From: Aquincola sp.
GTDB lineage: Bacteria > Pseudomonadota > Gammaproteobacteria > Burkholderiales > Burkholderiaceae_C
Length of the DNA: 40,933 nt
Assembly (NCBI GenBank): GCA_029884035.1
Contig: JAOUIM010000001.1
Location: 1 to 40,933 of the forward strand
Direction of reading: 5' to 3'
The notes beneath the pieces were generated by a model. The model was not told where the DNA came from. It was given only the letters and a program-made list of their open reading frames with translations, and made no database searches. Below, in pieces: positions 31,615-40,933 of the stretch (the stretch's first letter is position 1; each line of letters opens with the position of its first letter). The translations under genes and the position numbers were made by a program.

Positions 31615-32543
31615 GCGGCGGCAACTTCCGACTTGCCGCGCCTGGCCAGCAGTGCCTTGCCCGCGCGCGAGATCGGCGCGCGCCCGAGCACGCCAGAGAT
31701 GTATGCGCCGGCGTCGACCAGGGCGTCGAGGTCGATGCCGGTGGCAATGCCCAGGCCCTCGAGCATGAACACCACATCCTCGGTGGCGACGTTGCCCGTT
31801 GCTCCCTTGGCATACGGACAGCCGCCGAGCCCCGCCACGCTGGTGTCGAAGTGCGCAACGCCGATCTCGAGGCACGCGTAGATGTTCGCCAGCGCCTGGC
31901 CGTAGGTGTCGTGGAAATGACCGCTCACCTCGTCGATCGGGTAGTGCCGCAGCGCCCGCTCGATCGCGCGTTGCACACGCCTGGGCGTGCCCACGCCGAT
32001 CGTGTCGGCGATGCCCACATGCTGCACGCCGATGCCCTTCATCAGCCGGACCACGCGCTCGACCTCGTCGGCGCTGACTTCGCCCTGGTAGGGGCAGCCC
32101 AGCGCGGTGGAGATCGCGCCACGCACCTTCAGGCCCGCCGCGAGCGCCGCCTCGGCCACGGGTCGGAAGCGCTCGATGCTCTGCTCGACGCTGCAGTTGA
32201 TGTTGCGCTGGCTGAAGGCCTCGCTCGCGGCGCCGAATACGACGACCTCATCGGGCCGTGTGGGCAGCGCAGCCTCGAAGCCCTTCATGTTCGGCACCAG
32301 CACGTGATAGCGCACGCCCGGCGCGCGCTCGATGCCGGCCATCACGGCCACGTTGTCCGCCATCTGGGGCACCCACTTGGGCGAGACGAAGCTGGTGACC
32401 TCGATGTCGCGCACGCCGGCGGCCTGCAGGCGCAGCACCAGGCCGACCTTGTACTCGGTCGCGACAGGCTGCTTCTCGTTCTGTAGACCGTCGCGCGGGC
32501 CAACGTCGACCAGATGGACATGGGTGGGCAGGGCAGCGGGCAT
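31611..32543 (-). CDS. Hydroxymethylglutaryl-CoA lyase
   Basis: The 310-residue protein is a DRE-TIM metallolyase with DVGPRDGLQNEK near the N-terminus, EVTSFVSPKWVPQMAD, GHFHDTYGQALAN (metal-binding His-x-His), and the catalytic-cysteine loop GLGGCPYAKGATGN. It cleaves HMG-CoA to acetyl-CoA and acetoacetate, the last step of leucine and isovalerate breakdown, in the cytoplasm. Length and motifs match the family. Together with the upstream carboxylase genes, on the same strand but separated by a small opposing gene, it completes leucine catabolism downstream of 3-methylcrotonyl-CoA. Candidate -10 TACAGT lies about 30 bases upstream of the ATG. Confidence 0.95.
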   Translation of the reverse strand: MPAALPTHVHLVDVGPRDGLQNEKQPVATEYKVGLVLRLQAAGVRDIEVTSFVSPKWVPQMADNVAVMAGIERAPGVRYHVLVPNMKGFEAALPTRPDEVVVFGAASEAFSQRNINCSVEQSIERFRPVAEAALAAGLKVRGAISTALGCPYQGEVSADEVERVVRLMKGIGVQHVGIADTIGVGTPRRVQRAIERALRHYPIDEVSGHFHDTYGQALANIYACLEIGVAHFDTSVAGLGGCPYAKGATGNVATEDVVFMLEGLGIATGIDLDALVDAGAYISGVLGRAPISRAGKALLARRGKSEVAAA

Positions 32544-32645
32544 GTGAACGATTCCTCGGTCGCGGCAGGAATCACTGTATCGCGCCCGTCTTCGCCCCCG
32601 ACCAGGGGGTGGTCTTGTGCCTGAACCGGGTCGACACTGCCTCGC

Positions 32646-33002
32646 ATGGATCCGCGTACCGTAATTGCACAGCGCATCGACCTGCATCTGCGGCGACAGC
32701 TCGGGGAGGCCGTGGATCTGCAGCGGGCGCTGAACGACGAGGCCTACAAGCGCGATCTGCTGCTGGTTTGCGACGCGATGAAGGGCACGGAGCTGCCTTT
32801 GCTGGCGCGCCAGTTCCGCGTCGCCGGTGAGCGTTACGAGGCCGAGCGCCACCAGTTTGAGCCTGCAGGCTGCCACGCCGGCCCGCCGCAGGACTGGGGC
32901 ACCGACACCTCGGGCTTCGGCTTGTCGCGGCCGCTGCCGCTGGCGGAACCCGAAAAGAAGGTTCCGAAGCCCTCGTGGTTCTTGCCGTCACGCTGGCTGT
33001 GA
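32646..33002 (+). CDS. Conserved-looking small protein of unknown function
   Basis: The 118-residue protein begins MDPRTVIAQRIDLHLRRQL and has an amphipathic N-terminal half (LQRALNDEAYKRDLLLVCDAM) and a proline-rich C-terminal part ending PSWFLPSRWL. There is no signal peptide or membrane helix. It lies on the opposite strand between the HMG-CoA lyase and mccA genes. Composition and codon use look normal, so it is probably real, but I do not recognise it. No ribosome binding site is obvious. Confidence 0.55.
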   Translation: MDPRTVIAQRIDLHLRRQLGEAVDLQRALNDEAYKRDLLLVCDAMKGTELPLLARQFRVAGERYEAERHQFEPAGCHAGPPQDWGTDTSGFGLSRPLPLAEPEKKVPKPSWFLPSRWL

Positions 33003-33038
33003 CGGCCGGCGCGGACGCGGTGCCGTGACAGCCCATGG

Positions 33039-33054
33039 GCCGGCGCGCGCCGGC
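33039..33054. repeat. 16-base perfect GC palindrome between convergent genes
   Basis: GCCGGCGCGCGCCGGC lies in the 57-base gap between the convergent small gene and mccA. It could form a 6-base-pair hairpin with a 4-base loop, but the next bases are TTCGTT rather than a T-run. It is therefore at best a weak or Rho-assisted stop. Confidence 0.3.
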
Positions 33055-33059
33055 TTCGT

Positions 33060-35063
<2,004 letters not shown>

Positions 35064-35064
35064 C

Positions 35065-35682
35065 TCAAGCCTCCCCCATCTGCGTCGGCACGAAGTGCCC
35101 GCGCAGTCGCCTCACCAAGCCGCGCAGGAAACGGAACAGCACGACGATGGCAGTGACCATCACCACCAGCGTGAACGCCAGCACGACCAAGAACCACACC
35201 GGGTGCGACCATGCCAGCCACAGCATCGAGGGCACGAACGCGTCGCCGAGCAGCGACAGGCCGATGTTCGAGAACGGCTCGGGGGACGTGTTGACCGCTG
35301 CGCGGGTGGTCGTCTTGGCCGCGTGGGAGGTCGCTGCCAGCGTGCCGCCCAGCAGCGCCGCCAGCGCGGCCCAGGTGGCCTGGTCGCCGCCGAACACGCC
35401 GTAGGCCAGCGCCGCACCGGCAGGAATGCGGATGAAGGTGTGCACCGTGTCCCACAGCGAGTCGACCCAGGGCACCTTGTCGGCGAAGAATTCGACCAGC
35501 ACCAGCGCGCCGCTGGCGTAGAGCATCGCCGGCTGCTGCAGCACGTGCAGCCCCGCAGGCAACGCGACCCAACCGAGATTCCCCGCCAGGCCCGTGAGGA
35601 AGACCACCGCATACAGCCGCAGCCCGCTCGCCCAGCCGAGCGCCGCCGCGAGGGCGATCAATTGTGTGGTGTCGACGTTCAC
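35065..35682 (-). CDS. DUF4126 membrane protein in the leucine-degradation operon
   Basis: The 205-residue protein has about four hydrophobic segments and the DUF4126 signature: LGWASGLRLYAVVFLTGLAG, then LVEFFADKVPWVDSLWDTVH, TFIRIPAGAALAYGVFGG and a basic C-terminal tail. It is an inner-membrane protein of unknown function. It begins with GTG overlapping the liuC stop (GTGA) and ends one base before mccA, so it is translated with the enzymes of the pathway although it is not one of them. Confidence 0.85.
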   Translation of the reverse strand: MNVDTTQLIALAAALGWASGLRLYAVVFLTGLAGNLGWVALPAGLHVLQQPAMLYASGALVLVEFFADKVPWVDSLWDTVHTFIRIPAGAALAYGVFGGDQATWAALAALLGGTLAATSHAAKTTTRAAVNTSPEPFSNIGLSLLGDAFVPSMLWLAWSHPVWFLVVLAFTLVVMVTAIVVLFRFLRGLVRRLRGHFVPTQMGEA

Positions 35683-36467
35683 GCCGCCCACTTCGGTGCG
35701 CGCTTCTGCAGGAAGCTCTGCACGCCTTCCCGGCCTTCGTCGCTGGCGCGAATGTCGGCGATGCGGCGCGCGGTCTCGGCGCGCAGTCCGGCGTCGATCG
35801 GCCGGCCCGCGATGTCCTTCACCAGTTGCTTGCAGGCCCTCACCGCAGCCGGGCCGTTGGCCACCAGCGCGGCGACGATCTCGGCGACCTTCGCATCGAG
35901 CGCGTCGGCGGCGACAACCTCGTGAACGAAACCCATCGTCTTGGCCTGCGCCGCGGGGAAGCGTTCGGCGGTGACGAAGTAACGGCGCGCTGCCTGCTCG
36001 CCCATGGCGCGAACGACATACGGTCCGATCGTCGCGGGCAGCAGGCCCAGTTTCGATTCGGACAGACAGAACTGCATGCCTTCGGCCGCAACGAGAACGT
36101 CGCACACCGCGGCCAGGCCCACGCCGCCGGCGTAGCAATCGCCGTGCACGCGGCCGACCACCGGTACCGGGCAGGCGTGGATCGTCCACAGCATGTCGGC
36201 CAGGGCCTGCGCGTCTGCGCGGTTCTGCTCCCAGGTGTAATCGGCCATGGCGCGCATCCACGACAGATCCGCGCCGGCGCAGAACGCCTTGCCGCGGCCA
36301 CCGAGCACGATCGCGCGCAGCTGCGGTTCGGTGCCGAGCTGCGCGAACGCCTGCGTCAGCTCGGCGATCACGCCGTCGTTGAATGCGTTGCGCACGTCGG
36401 GGCGATTGAGCCAGACCTCGGCCACGTGCGCCGACGGCCGGTGGATGTCGAGTGTGGCGCTGCTCAC
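35679..36467 (-). CDS. liuC: Enoyl-CoA hydratase/isomerase family, probable methylglutaconyl-CoA hydratase
   Basis: The 262-residue protein is a crotonase: NRPDVRNAFNDGVIAELTQA, the oxyanion block GKAFCAGADLSWM, VHGDCYAGGVGLAAVCD, and SESKLGLLPATIGPYVVRA with the catalytic-site glutamate region. The ADLSWMR and YAGGVGL blocks are typical of methylglutaconyl-CoA hydratases. It would hydrate 3-methylglutaconyl-CoA to HMG-CoA, the step between the carboxylase and the lyase. It starts with GTG overlapping the mccB stop (GTGA) and is itself overlapped by the DUF4126 start. Specificity is from context and these blocks. Confidence 0.9.
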   Translation of the reverse strand: MSSATLDIHRPSAHVAEVWLNRPDVRNAFNDGVIAELTQAFAQLGTEPQLRAIVLGGRGKAFCAGADLSWMRAMADYTWEQNRADAQALADMLWTIHACPVPVVGRVHGDCYAGGVGLAAVCDVLVAAEGMQFCLSESKLGLLPATIGPYVVRAMGEQAARRYFVTAERFPAAQAKTMGFVHEVVAADALDAKVAEIVAALVANGPAAVRACKQLVKDIAGRPIDAGLRAETARRIADIRASDEGREGVQSFLQKRAPKWAA

Positions 36468-38071
36468 ATGCGGAACACGCCGAAGCGCGTGTCGGGGATG
36501 GGTGCGTTCATGCTGGCCGCGATGCCGAGCGCGAGCACGCGGCGCGTGTCGGCGGGGTCGATCACGCCGTCGTCCCACAGTCGCGCGCTCGCGTAGTACG
36601 GGTGGCCCTGCGCCTCGTACTGCGCGCGAATCGGTGCCTTGAAGGCCTCCTCGTCGGCGTCACTCCAGGTGCCGCCCTTGCCCTCGATGCCGTCGCGCCG
36701 GACAGTGGCCAGCACGCTGGCGGCCTGCTCGCCACCCATCACCGAGATGCGAGCGTTCGGCCACATCCACAGGAAACGCGGCCCGTAGGCCCGCCCGCAC
36801 ATGCCGTAGTTGCCGGCGCCGAACGACCCGCCGATGATGATCGTGAACTTGGGTACCTGCGCGCAGGCCACAGCCGTGACCATCTTGGCGCCCGCGCGCG
36901 CGATGCCTTCGTTCTCGACCTTCCTGCCCACCATGAAGCCGGTGATGTTCTGCAGGAACACCAGCGGCACCTTGCGCTGGCAGCACAGCTCGACGAAGTG
37001 CGCGCCCTTGTTGGCGCTCTCGGTGAAAAGGATCCCGTTGTTGGCGACGATGCCCAGCGGCATGCCCTCGATGTGCGCGAAGCCGGTCACGAGCGTGCTG
37101 CCATAGCGCGCCTTGAATTCGTCGAACTCGCTCGCATCGACGATTCGCGCAATGATCTCGCGCACGTCGTAGGGCTTGCGCGTGTCGGTGGGGATCACGC
37201 CGTGCAGCTCGGCCGGGTCGAGCCTGGGCGGGCGCGGCGCGATCGTGGCCAGCGGATTCGGCTTGCGCCAGTTGAGATGACCGACGATGCGGCGTGCCAA
37301 CGCGAGTGCATGGATGTCGTCCTCGGCGAGGTGGTCGGCAACGCCTGACAGCCGCGTGTGCACATCGCCGCCGCCGAGGTCTTCCGCGCTGACCACCTCG
37401 CCGGTGGCCGCTTTGACGAGCGGCGGGCCGCCGAGGAAGATCGTGCCCTGCTCCTTGACGATGATGGTCTCGTCGCTCATCGCCGGCACGTAGGCGCCGC
37501 CGGCGGTGCACGAACCCATCACGACGGCGATTTGCGGGATACCCTCGCCGGAGAGGGTGGCCTGGTTGTAGAAGATGCGGCCAAAGTGCTCGCGATCCGG
37601 GAACACCTCGTCCTGGTTGGGCAGGTTGGCCCCGCCCGAATCGACGAGGTAGATGCAAGGCAGCCGGTTCTCGCGCGCGATTTCCTGGGCGCGCAGGTGC
37701 TTCTTGACCGTCATCGGGTAGTAGGTGCCGCCCTTGACGGTGGCGTCGTTGCAGACGATCACGCACTCGACACCGGCCACGCGGCCGATGCCGGCGATCA
37801 TGCCGGCGCCCGGTGCGTCGTTGTCGTACATGTCGAGCGCGGCCAGTGGCGCGATCTCGAGGAAGGGAGTGTCCGCGTCGAGCAGCCGTTCGACCCGCTC
37901 GCGCGGCAGCAGCTTGCCGCGCGAGAGGTGCTTGGCGCGTGGCCCGTCGCCTCCGCCCTGGGCGATGGTCTGCAGCTTCGTGTTCAGGTCATCGACCAGG
38001 GCGCGCATCGCCTCCGCGTTGGCCTTGAACTCTTCTGACCGCGCATTGAGCTTCGAAGCCAGGACGGGCAT
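36464..38071 (-). CDS. mccB: 3-methylcrotonyl-CoA carboxylase beta subunit (carboxyltransferase)
   Basis: The 535-residue protein has the usual length and the N- and C-terminal carboxyltransferase halves: LLPRERVERLLDADTPFLE, GGTYYPMTVKKHLRAQEIA, DSGGANLPNQDEVFPDR, GSCTAGGAYVPAMSDE and IIGGSFGAGNYGMCGRAY. It transfers the carboxyl group from biotin to 3-methylcrotonyl-CoA. The ATG at 38071 has AGGAG 9 bases upstream and heads a coupled operon mccB-liuC-DUF4126-mccA. No isovaleryl-CoA dehydrogenase or LiuR gene lies in the window, so the pathway's first step is elsewhere. Confidence 0.94.
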   Translation of the reverse strand: MPVLASKLNARSEEFKANAEAMRALVDDLNTKLQTIAQGGGDGPRAKHLSRGKLLPRERVERLLDADTPFLEIAPLAALDMYDNDAPGAGMIAGIGRVAGVECVIVCNDATVKGGTYYPMTVKKHLRAQEIARENRLPCIYLVDSGGANLPNQDEVFPDREHFGRIFYNQATLSGEGIPQIAVVMGSCTAGGAYVPAMSDETIIVKEQGTIFLGGPPLVKAATGEVVSAEDLGGGDVHTRLSGVADHLAEDDIHALALARRIVGHLNWRKPNPLATIAPRPPRLDPAELHGVIPTDTRKPYDVREIIARIVDASEFDEFKARYGSTLVTGFAHIEGMPLGIVANNGILFTESANKGAHFVELCCQRKVPLVFLQNITGFMVGRKVENEGIARAGAKMVTAVACAQVPKFTIIIGGSFGAGNYGMCGRAYGPRFLWMWPNARISVMGGEQAASVLATVRRDGIEGKGGTWSDADEEAFKAPIRAQYEAQGHPYYASARLWDDGVIDPADTRRVLALGIAASMNAPIPDTRFGVFRM

Positions 38072-38122
38072 GGGGTCGGTCTCCTGGAACGCCGCCGGCA
38101 CAGGACTCGCACGGGTTGCGGC

Positions 38123-38138
38123 TCGACGTTCACGTTGG
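38123..38138. promoter_or_regulatory. Candidate LiuR-like operator upstream of mccB
   Basis: TCGACGTTCACGTTGG contains the spaced ACGT-N2-ACGT core that, from memory, resembles operators of LiuR, the MerR-type regulator of leucine-degradation genes. It lies about 52 bases before the mccB ATG. A candidate -10, TAGAAT on the minus strand, is at 38144-38149. The outer arms match poorly, so the call is tentative. Confidence 0.3.
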
Positions 38139-38169
38139 CGTCGATTCTACGGAAGGCCCCGCCGCGGCT

Positions 38170-38727
38170 TCAGTTGTTGCGGAACAGGTCGGCGGCAGTG
38201 GTGGGGTCGAGGTCCTCGCCCATGCGTGCGCGGAACAGCAGTTCGTCGGTGGCGCGCAGGCGCCGCGACACTTCGCGGCTGATGTTCATCTGGATCAGCG
38301 CGAACTGCTCGGCGTCGTGCTCGAACAGGCGATACAGCGCGGCCGAGCCGAACTCGATCGCTCGGCAGTCGTCGACGGCCCGCACCGAGGCGCTGCGAGG
38401 GAACAGGTCGATCAGTGCCATTTCGCCGAAGCACTGCCCGGCGTCGAAACGGTGCAGCTTCCAGTCGTCGCCGTTCCAGTGCTTGAGCACGTCGACCCGG
38501 CCCTGCTCAAGCACGTACATCGACTCGGCACGCTCACCCTCGTGGAAGAAGTACTCCCCCGCCCGCCGCGTCACCAGGGTCGCATCTGCAAGGAGGAATT
38601 CGAGCGTGTCGCCGCGCAGGGCGCCGAAGATCGGCATGGCCTGGAGAAGCTCGATGTGGCCTGCCGAGCCGGTGCCGGCGGCGTGCACGGGCACTGCCCG
38701 GCCGCCGTTTCCGCTGTCCGCTGTCAT
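38170..38727 (-). CDS. Cyclic nucleotide-binding domain protein without DNA-binding domain
   Basis: The 185-residue protein is almost entirely one CNMP-binding domain (about residues 35-165): RRAGEYFFHEGERAESMYVL, then QCFGEMALIDLFPRSASVRA, which is the phosphate-binding cassette with the conserved Glu and Arg. No helix-turn-helix follows the roughly 20-residue tail, unlike CRP/FNR proteins. It may sense cAMP, c-di-GMP or another nucleotide and act on a partner protein. The ATG at 38727 was chosen because upstream in-frame extension is low-quality. It is divergent from the oxidoreductase gene, 103 bases away. Confidence 0.85.
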   Translation of the reverse strand: MTADSGNGGRAVPVHAAGTGSAGHIELLQAMPIFGALRGDTLEFLLADATLVTRRAGEYFFHEGERAESMYVLEQGRVDVLKHWNGDDWKLHRFDAGQCFGEMALIDLFPRSASVRAVDDCRAIEFGSAALYRLFEHDAEQFALIQMNISREVSRRLRATDELLFRARMGEDLDPTTAADLFRNN

Positions 38728-38830
38728 GCATGCATCATCCGCGAACCCGGGCAGCGCGTTCAAGCCCTTTTCGGCGATGCGGGAAACATCGCAGCGCCTC
38801 GCCGCAACCACGGCCTACCATCGCAGCCGC

Positions 38831-40933
38831 ATGCTCGATCCGGCGGCCATGACCCACGCTCTCCCTGCCTTGCGCGACTACCGTCTGCAGGACAACCTCG
38901 CTGCGGCCGCCGGCGCGGTGTTCCTCACCGGGACACAGGCCCTGGTTCGATTGCTGCTGATGCAGCGCCGTCGTGACGAGGCTGCCGGGCTGCGGACCGC
39001 GGGTTTCGTCTCCGGCTACCGCGGCTCGCCACTGGGCATGGTCGACCAGCAGTTGTGGAAGGCAAAGACGCTGCTCGACGCGGCGGGCATCCAGTTTCTT
39101 CCTGCGATCAACGAGGACCTGGCCGCCACCGCGTGCCTGGGCACGCAGCGCGTTGCGCTCGACCCCAAGCGCACCGTCGACGGCGTGGTGGCGATGTGGT
39201 ACGGCAAGGGTCCGGGCGTGGACCGCTCGGGCGATGCACTGAAGCATGGCAATGTCTACGGTTCGTCGCCGCTCGGCGGCGTGCTGGTGGTCGCCGGCGA
39301 CGACCACGGCTGCGTGTCGTCGTCGATGCCGCACCAGAGCGACATCGCCATGCAGGCCTGGGGCATGCCGGTGCTGCACCCGGCCAACGTGGCCGAGTAC
39401 CTCGAGTTCGGTCTCTACGGCTGGGCGCTGTCTCGCTTCAGCGGCGCCTGGGTCGGCTTCAAGGCGATCAGCGAAGTCGTCGAGTCGGCCATGACGGTCG
39501 ACCTCGACGCGGTGCCGCTGGACTTCACGCTGCCGGTGGACTTCACGCCCGCGCAGGACCTTCACGTGCGTGCCGTCGACCTGCCGTCGCTCGCGCTCGA
39601 GCAGCGGCTGGCGGCCAAGCTCGATGCGGTGCGTGCGTTCGCGAAGGTCAACTCGCTGGACAAGCACGTGGTCTCGAGTCCGCGCGCGACGCTGGGCATC
39701 GTCACCGTCGGCAAGGCGCACTTCGATTTCATGGAAGTCTTGCGCCGGCTTGCGCTCGACCCGAATGCGCTGGCCGCTGCCGGCGTGCGGGTCTATAAGG
39801 TGGGGCTGGTGTTCCCGATCGAACCGACGCGGATGCTCGATTTCGTCGGCGGGCTCGAGGAGATCCTCGTCATCGAGGAGAAGGCGCCGGTGGTCGAGCG
39901 TCAGATCAAGGAGCTGCTGTATGCCGTGCCCAACGTGCAGCGGCCGCGCATCGCCGGCAAGACCGACCACGAAGGGGCGCCATTGATCTCGGCGCTCGGC
40001 GAACTGCGGCCGTCGCGGATCATGGCGGTGGTCGCCGAATGGCTGGCGCGATTGAATCCCGCGCTCGATCGGCGCCATCTGGTCGTCGACTTCACGATGC
40101 CCACGCTGCTGTCCAACGAGGCCGACGCAGTGAAGCGACTGCCCTATTTCTGCTCGGGCTGCCCGCACAACACCTCGACCCGCGTGCCCGAGGGATCGCG
40201 CGCGCTGGCGGGCATCGGCTGCCACTTCATGGCCAGCTGGATGGAGCGGGACACCAGCGGCCTGATCCAGATGGGCGCCGAGGGCGTCGACTGGGCGGCG
40301 CACTCGCGCTTCACGACGGAGCGCCATGTATTCCAGAACCTCGGGGACGGGACCTACTTCCACTCGGGCCTGCTCGCGATCCGGCAGGCGATCGCCGCCG
40401 GCGCGAACATCACCTACAAACTGCTCTACAACGATGCGGTAGCGATGACCGGCGGTCAGCCGGTAGATGGTCTCATCAGCGTGCCCGAGATCGCGCGGCA
40501 GGTCGAGGCCGAGGGGGCGAAGCGCATCGCCGTGGTGTCCGACGAGGTCGCGAAGTATCGCGGTCACGAGGCCGAGTTTCCGCGCGGCACCACGTTTCAC
40601 GACCGCGCCGCGATGGACGTGGTGCAGCGCGAGTTGCGCGAGATCGACGGCGTCACGCTGCTGATCTACGACCAGACCTGTGCCGCCGAGAAGCGGCGCC
40701 GGCGCAAGAAGGGTGAGCTCGCCGATCCGCCGCGCCGCGTCTTCATCAACGAGCGCGTCTGCGAAGGCTGCGGCGATTGCGGCGTGGCCAGCAACTGCCT
40801 GTCGGTGATTCCGGTCGAGACCGACTGGGGTCGCAAGCGCGCGATAGAGCAGTCGTCCTGCAACAAGGACTTCTCGTGCCTCAACGGCTTCTGCCCCAGT
40901 TTCGTCACCGTCGCAGGCGCAGTGCTGAAGAAA
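38831..40933 (+). CDS. Indolepyruvate:ferredoxin oxidoreductase family (fused subunits), 3' end cut by window
   Basis: The frame is open from the ATG at 38831 to the window edge (701 codons, of a family usually about 1150-1190). The N-terminal pyrimidine/TPP-type region has TAGFVSGYRGSPLGMVDQQ and LPAINEDLAATACLGTQ; the middle, with FCSGCPHNTSTRVPEGS, IGCHFMASWM, FQNLGDGTYFHSGL and YNDAVAMTGGQ, holds the thiamine-diphosphate-binding motif; and near the end are cysteines of a ferredoxin-like site (CEGCGDCG and later CNKD, CLNGFC). The enzyme decarboxylates aryl pyruvates to acyl-CoA, reducing ferredoxin. The remaining C-terminal gamma-type domain lies outside the window. Its substrate may be indolepyruvate or a related aromatic 2-oxo acid; context does not decide. 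Confidence 0.93.
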   Translation, partial: MLDPAAMTHALPALRDYRLQDNLAAAAGAVFLTGTQALVRLLLMQRRRDEAAGLRTAGFVSGYRGSPLGMVDQQLWKAKTLLDAAGIQFLPAINEDLAATACLGTQRVALDPKRTVDGVVAMWYGKGPGVDRSGDALKHGNVYGSSPLGGVLVVAGDDHGCVSSSMPHQSDIAMQAWGMPVLHPANVAEYLEFGLYGWALSRFSGAWVGFKAISEVVESAMTVDLDAVPLDFTLPVDFTPAQDLHVRAVDLPSLALEQRLAAKLDAVRAFAKVNSLDKHVVSSPRATLGIVTVGKAHFDFMEVLRRLALDPNALAAAGVRVYKVGLVFPIEPTRMLDFVGGLEEILVIEEKAPVVERQIKELLYAVPNVQRPRIAGKTDHEGAPLISALGELRPSRIMAVVAEWLARLNPALDRRHLVVDFTMPTLLSNEADAVKRLPYFCSGCPHNTSTRVPEGSRALAGIGCHFMASWMERDTSGLIQMGAEGVDWAAHSRFTTERHVFQNLGDGTYFHSGLLAIRQAIAAGANITYKLLYNDAVAMTGGQPVDGLISVPEIARQVEAEGAKRIAVVSDEVAKYRGHEAEFPRGTTFHDRAAMDVVQRELREIDGVTLLIYDQTCAAEKRRRRKKGELADPPRRVFINERVCEGCGDCGVASNCLSVIPVETDWGRKRAIEQSSCNKDFSCLNGFCPSFVTVAGAVLKK

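Noticed and set aside
33039..33054. GC palindrome as a true bidirectional terminator
   Set aside because: The hairpin has only six pairs and there is no T-run on either side. Palindromes of this composition occur by chance in this DNA.

Overview
The window is very GC-rich, densely coded DNA, almost certainly chromosome of a betaproteobacterium of the order Burkholderiales. The pointers are a TorF-type porin-glnK-amtB operon, the proteobacterial GshA family, an orphan TctC/Bug binding protein, a fused indolepyruvate:ferredoxin oxidoreductase and a methylcrotonyl-CoA carboxylase operon. I saw no rRNA, tRNA, CRISPR array, insertion sequence or phage gene. The genus is not determined; a Rubrivivax/Methylibium-like group is a guess.

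Positions 607-10973 hold a divergent sugar-acid island for the oxidative hexuronate pathway. Leftward from about 6950 run uronate dehydrogenase, a three-part TRAP transporter, an SMP-30-type lactonase and a GarD-type galactarate dehydratase. Rightward run a FadR-type GntR regulator, a TctC binding protein, glucarate dehydratase and an HpcH/HpaI aldolase. Together they could import galacturonate or glucuronate, oxidise it to the aldaric acid, dehydrate either epimer and cleave the product to pyruvate and tartronate semialdehyde. Two related 15-bp sites, in the divergent gap and before tctC, are probable operators of the GntR protein.

Positions 11293-16240 carry a fasciclin protein, comM and the torF-glnK-amtB nitrogen operon. 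A sigma-54 promoter and two NtrC-like boxes precede this operon, and a strong terminator follows it. Positions 16317-23736 carry gshA, a GFA-family protein, kup, a small unknown gene, a glycine-zipper protein paralogous to the one at 111-590, gshB, and a DUF4198 protein coupled to gshB.

Positions 23733-30909 are more accessory: a HupE/UreJ-type membrane protein with an EF-hand-like loop, a TPR protein, a questin-oxidase-like protein, a GlcG/HbpS protein, a small membrane protein, a TfoX C-terminal-domain gene cut by an amber codon, an M16 peptidase, an internally deleted GNAT gene coupled to it, and a DUF3014 protein.

Positions 30926-38071 hold leucine/isovalerate catabolism in tightly coupled leftward genes: mccB, liuC, a DUF4126 membrane protein and mccA, then HMG-CoA lyase, a YbaK-type deacylase and a DUF1289 protein. 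The window ends with a cyclic-nucleotide-binding protein diverging from an indolepyruvate:ferredoxin oxidoreductase gene that is cut by the window edge.

I did not find a clearly undescribed system. The best leads are the possible metal-handling group at 22957-26056, whose two exported proteins are each predicted to begin with histidine after signal cleavage, the two decaying genes either side of the M16 peptidase, and the regulatory sites.
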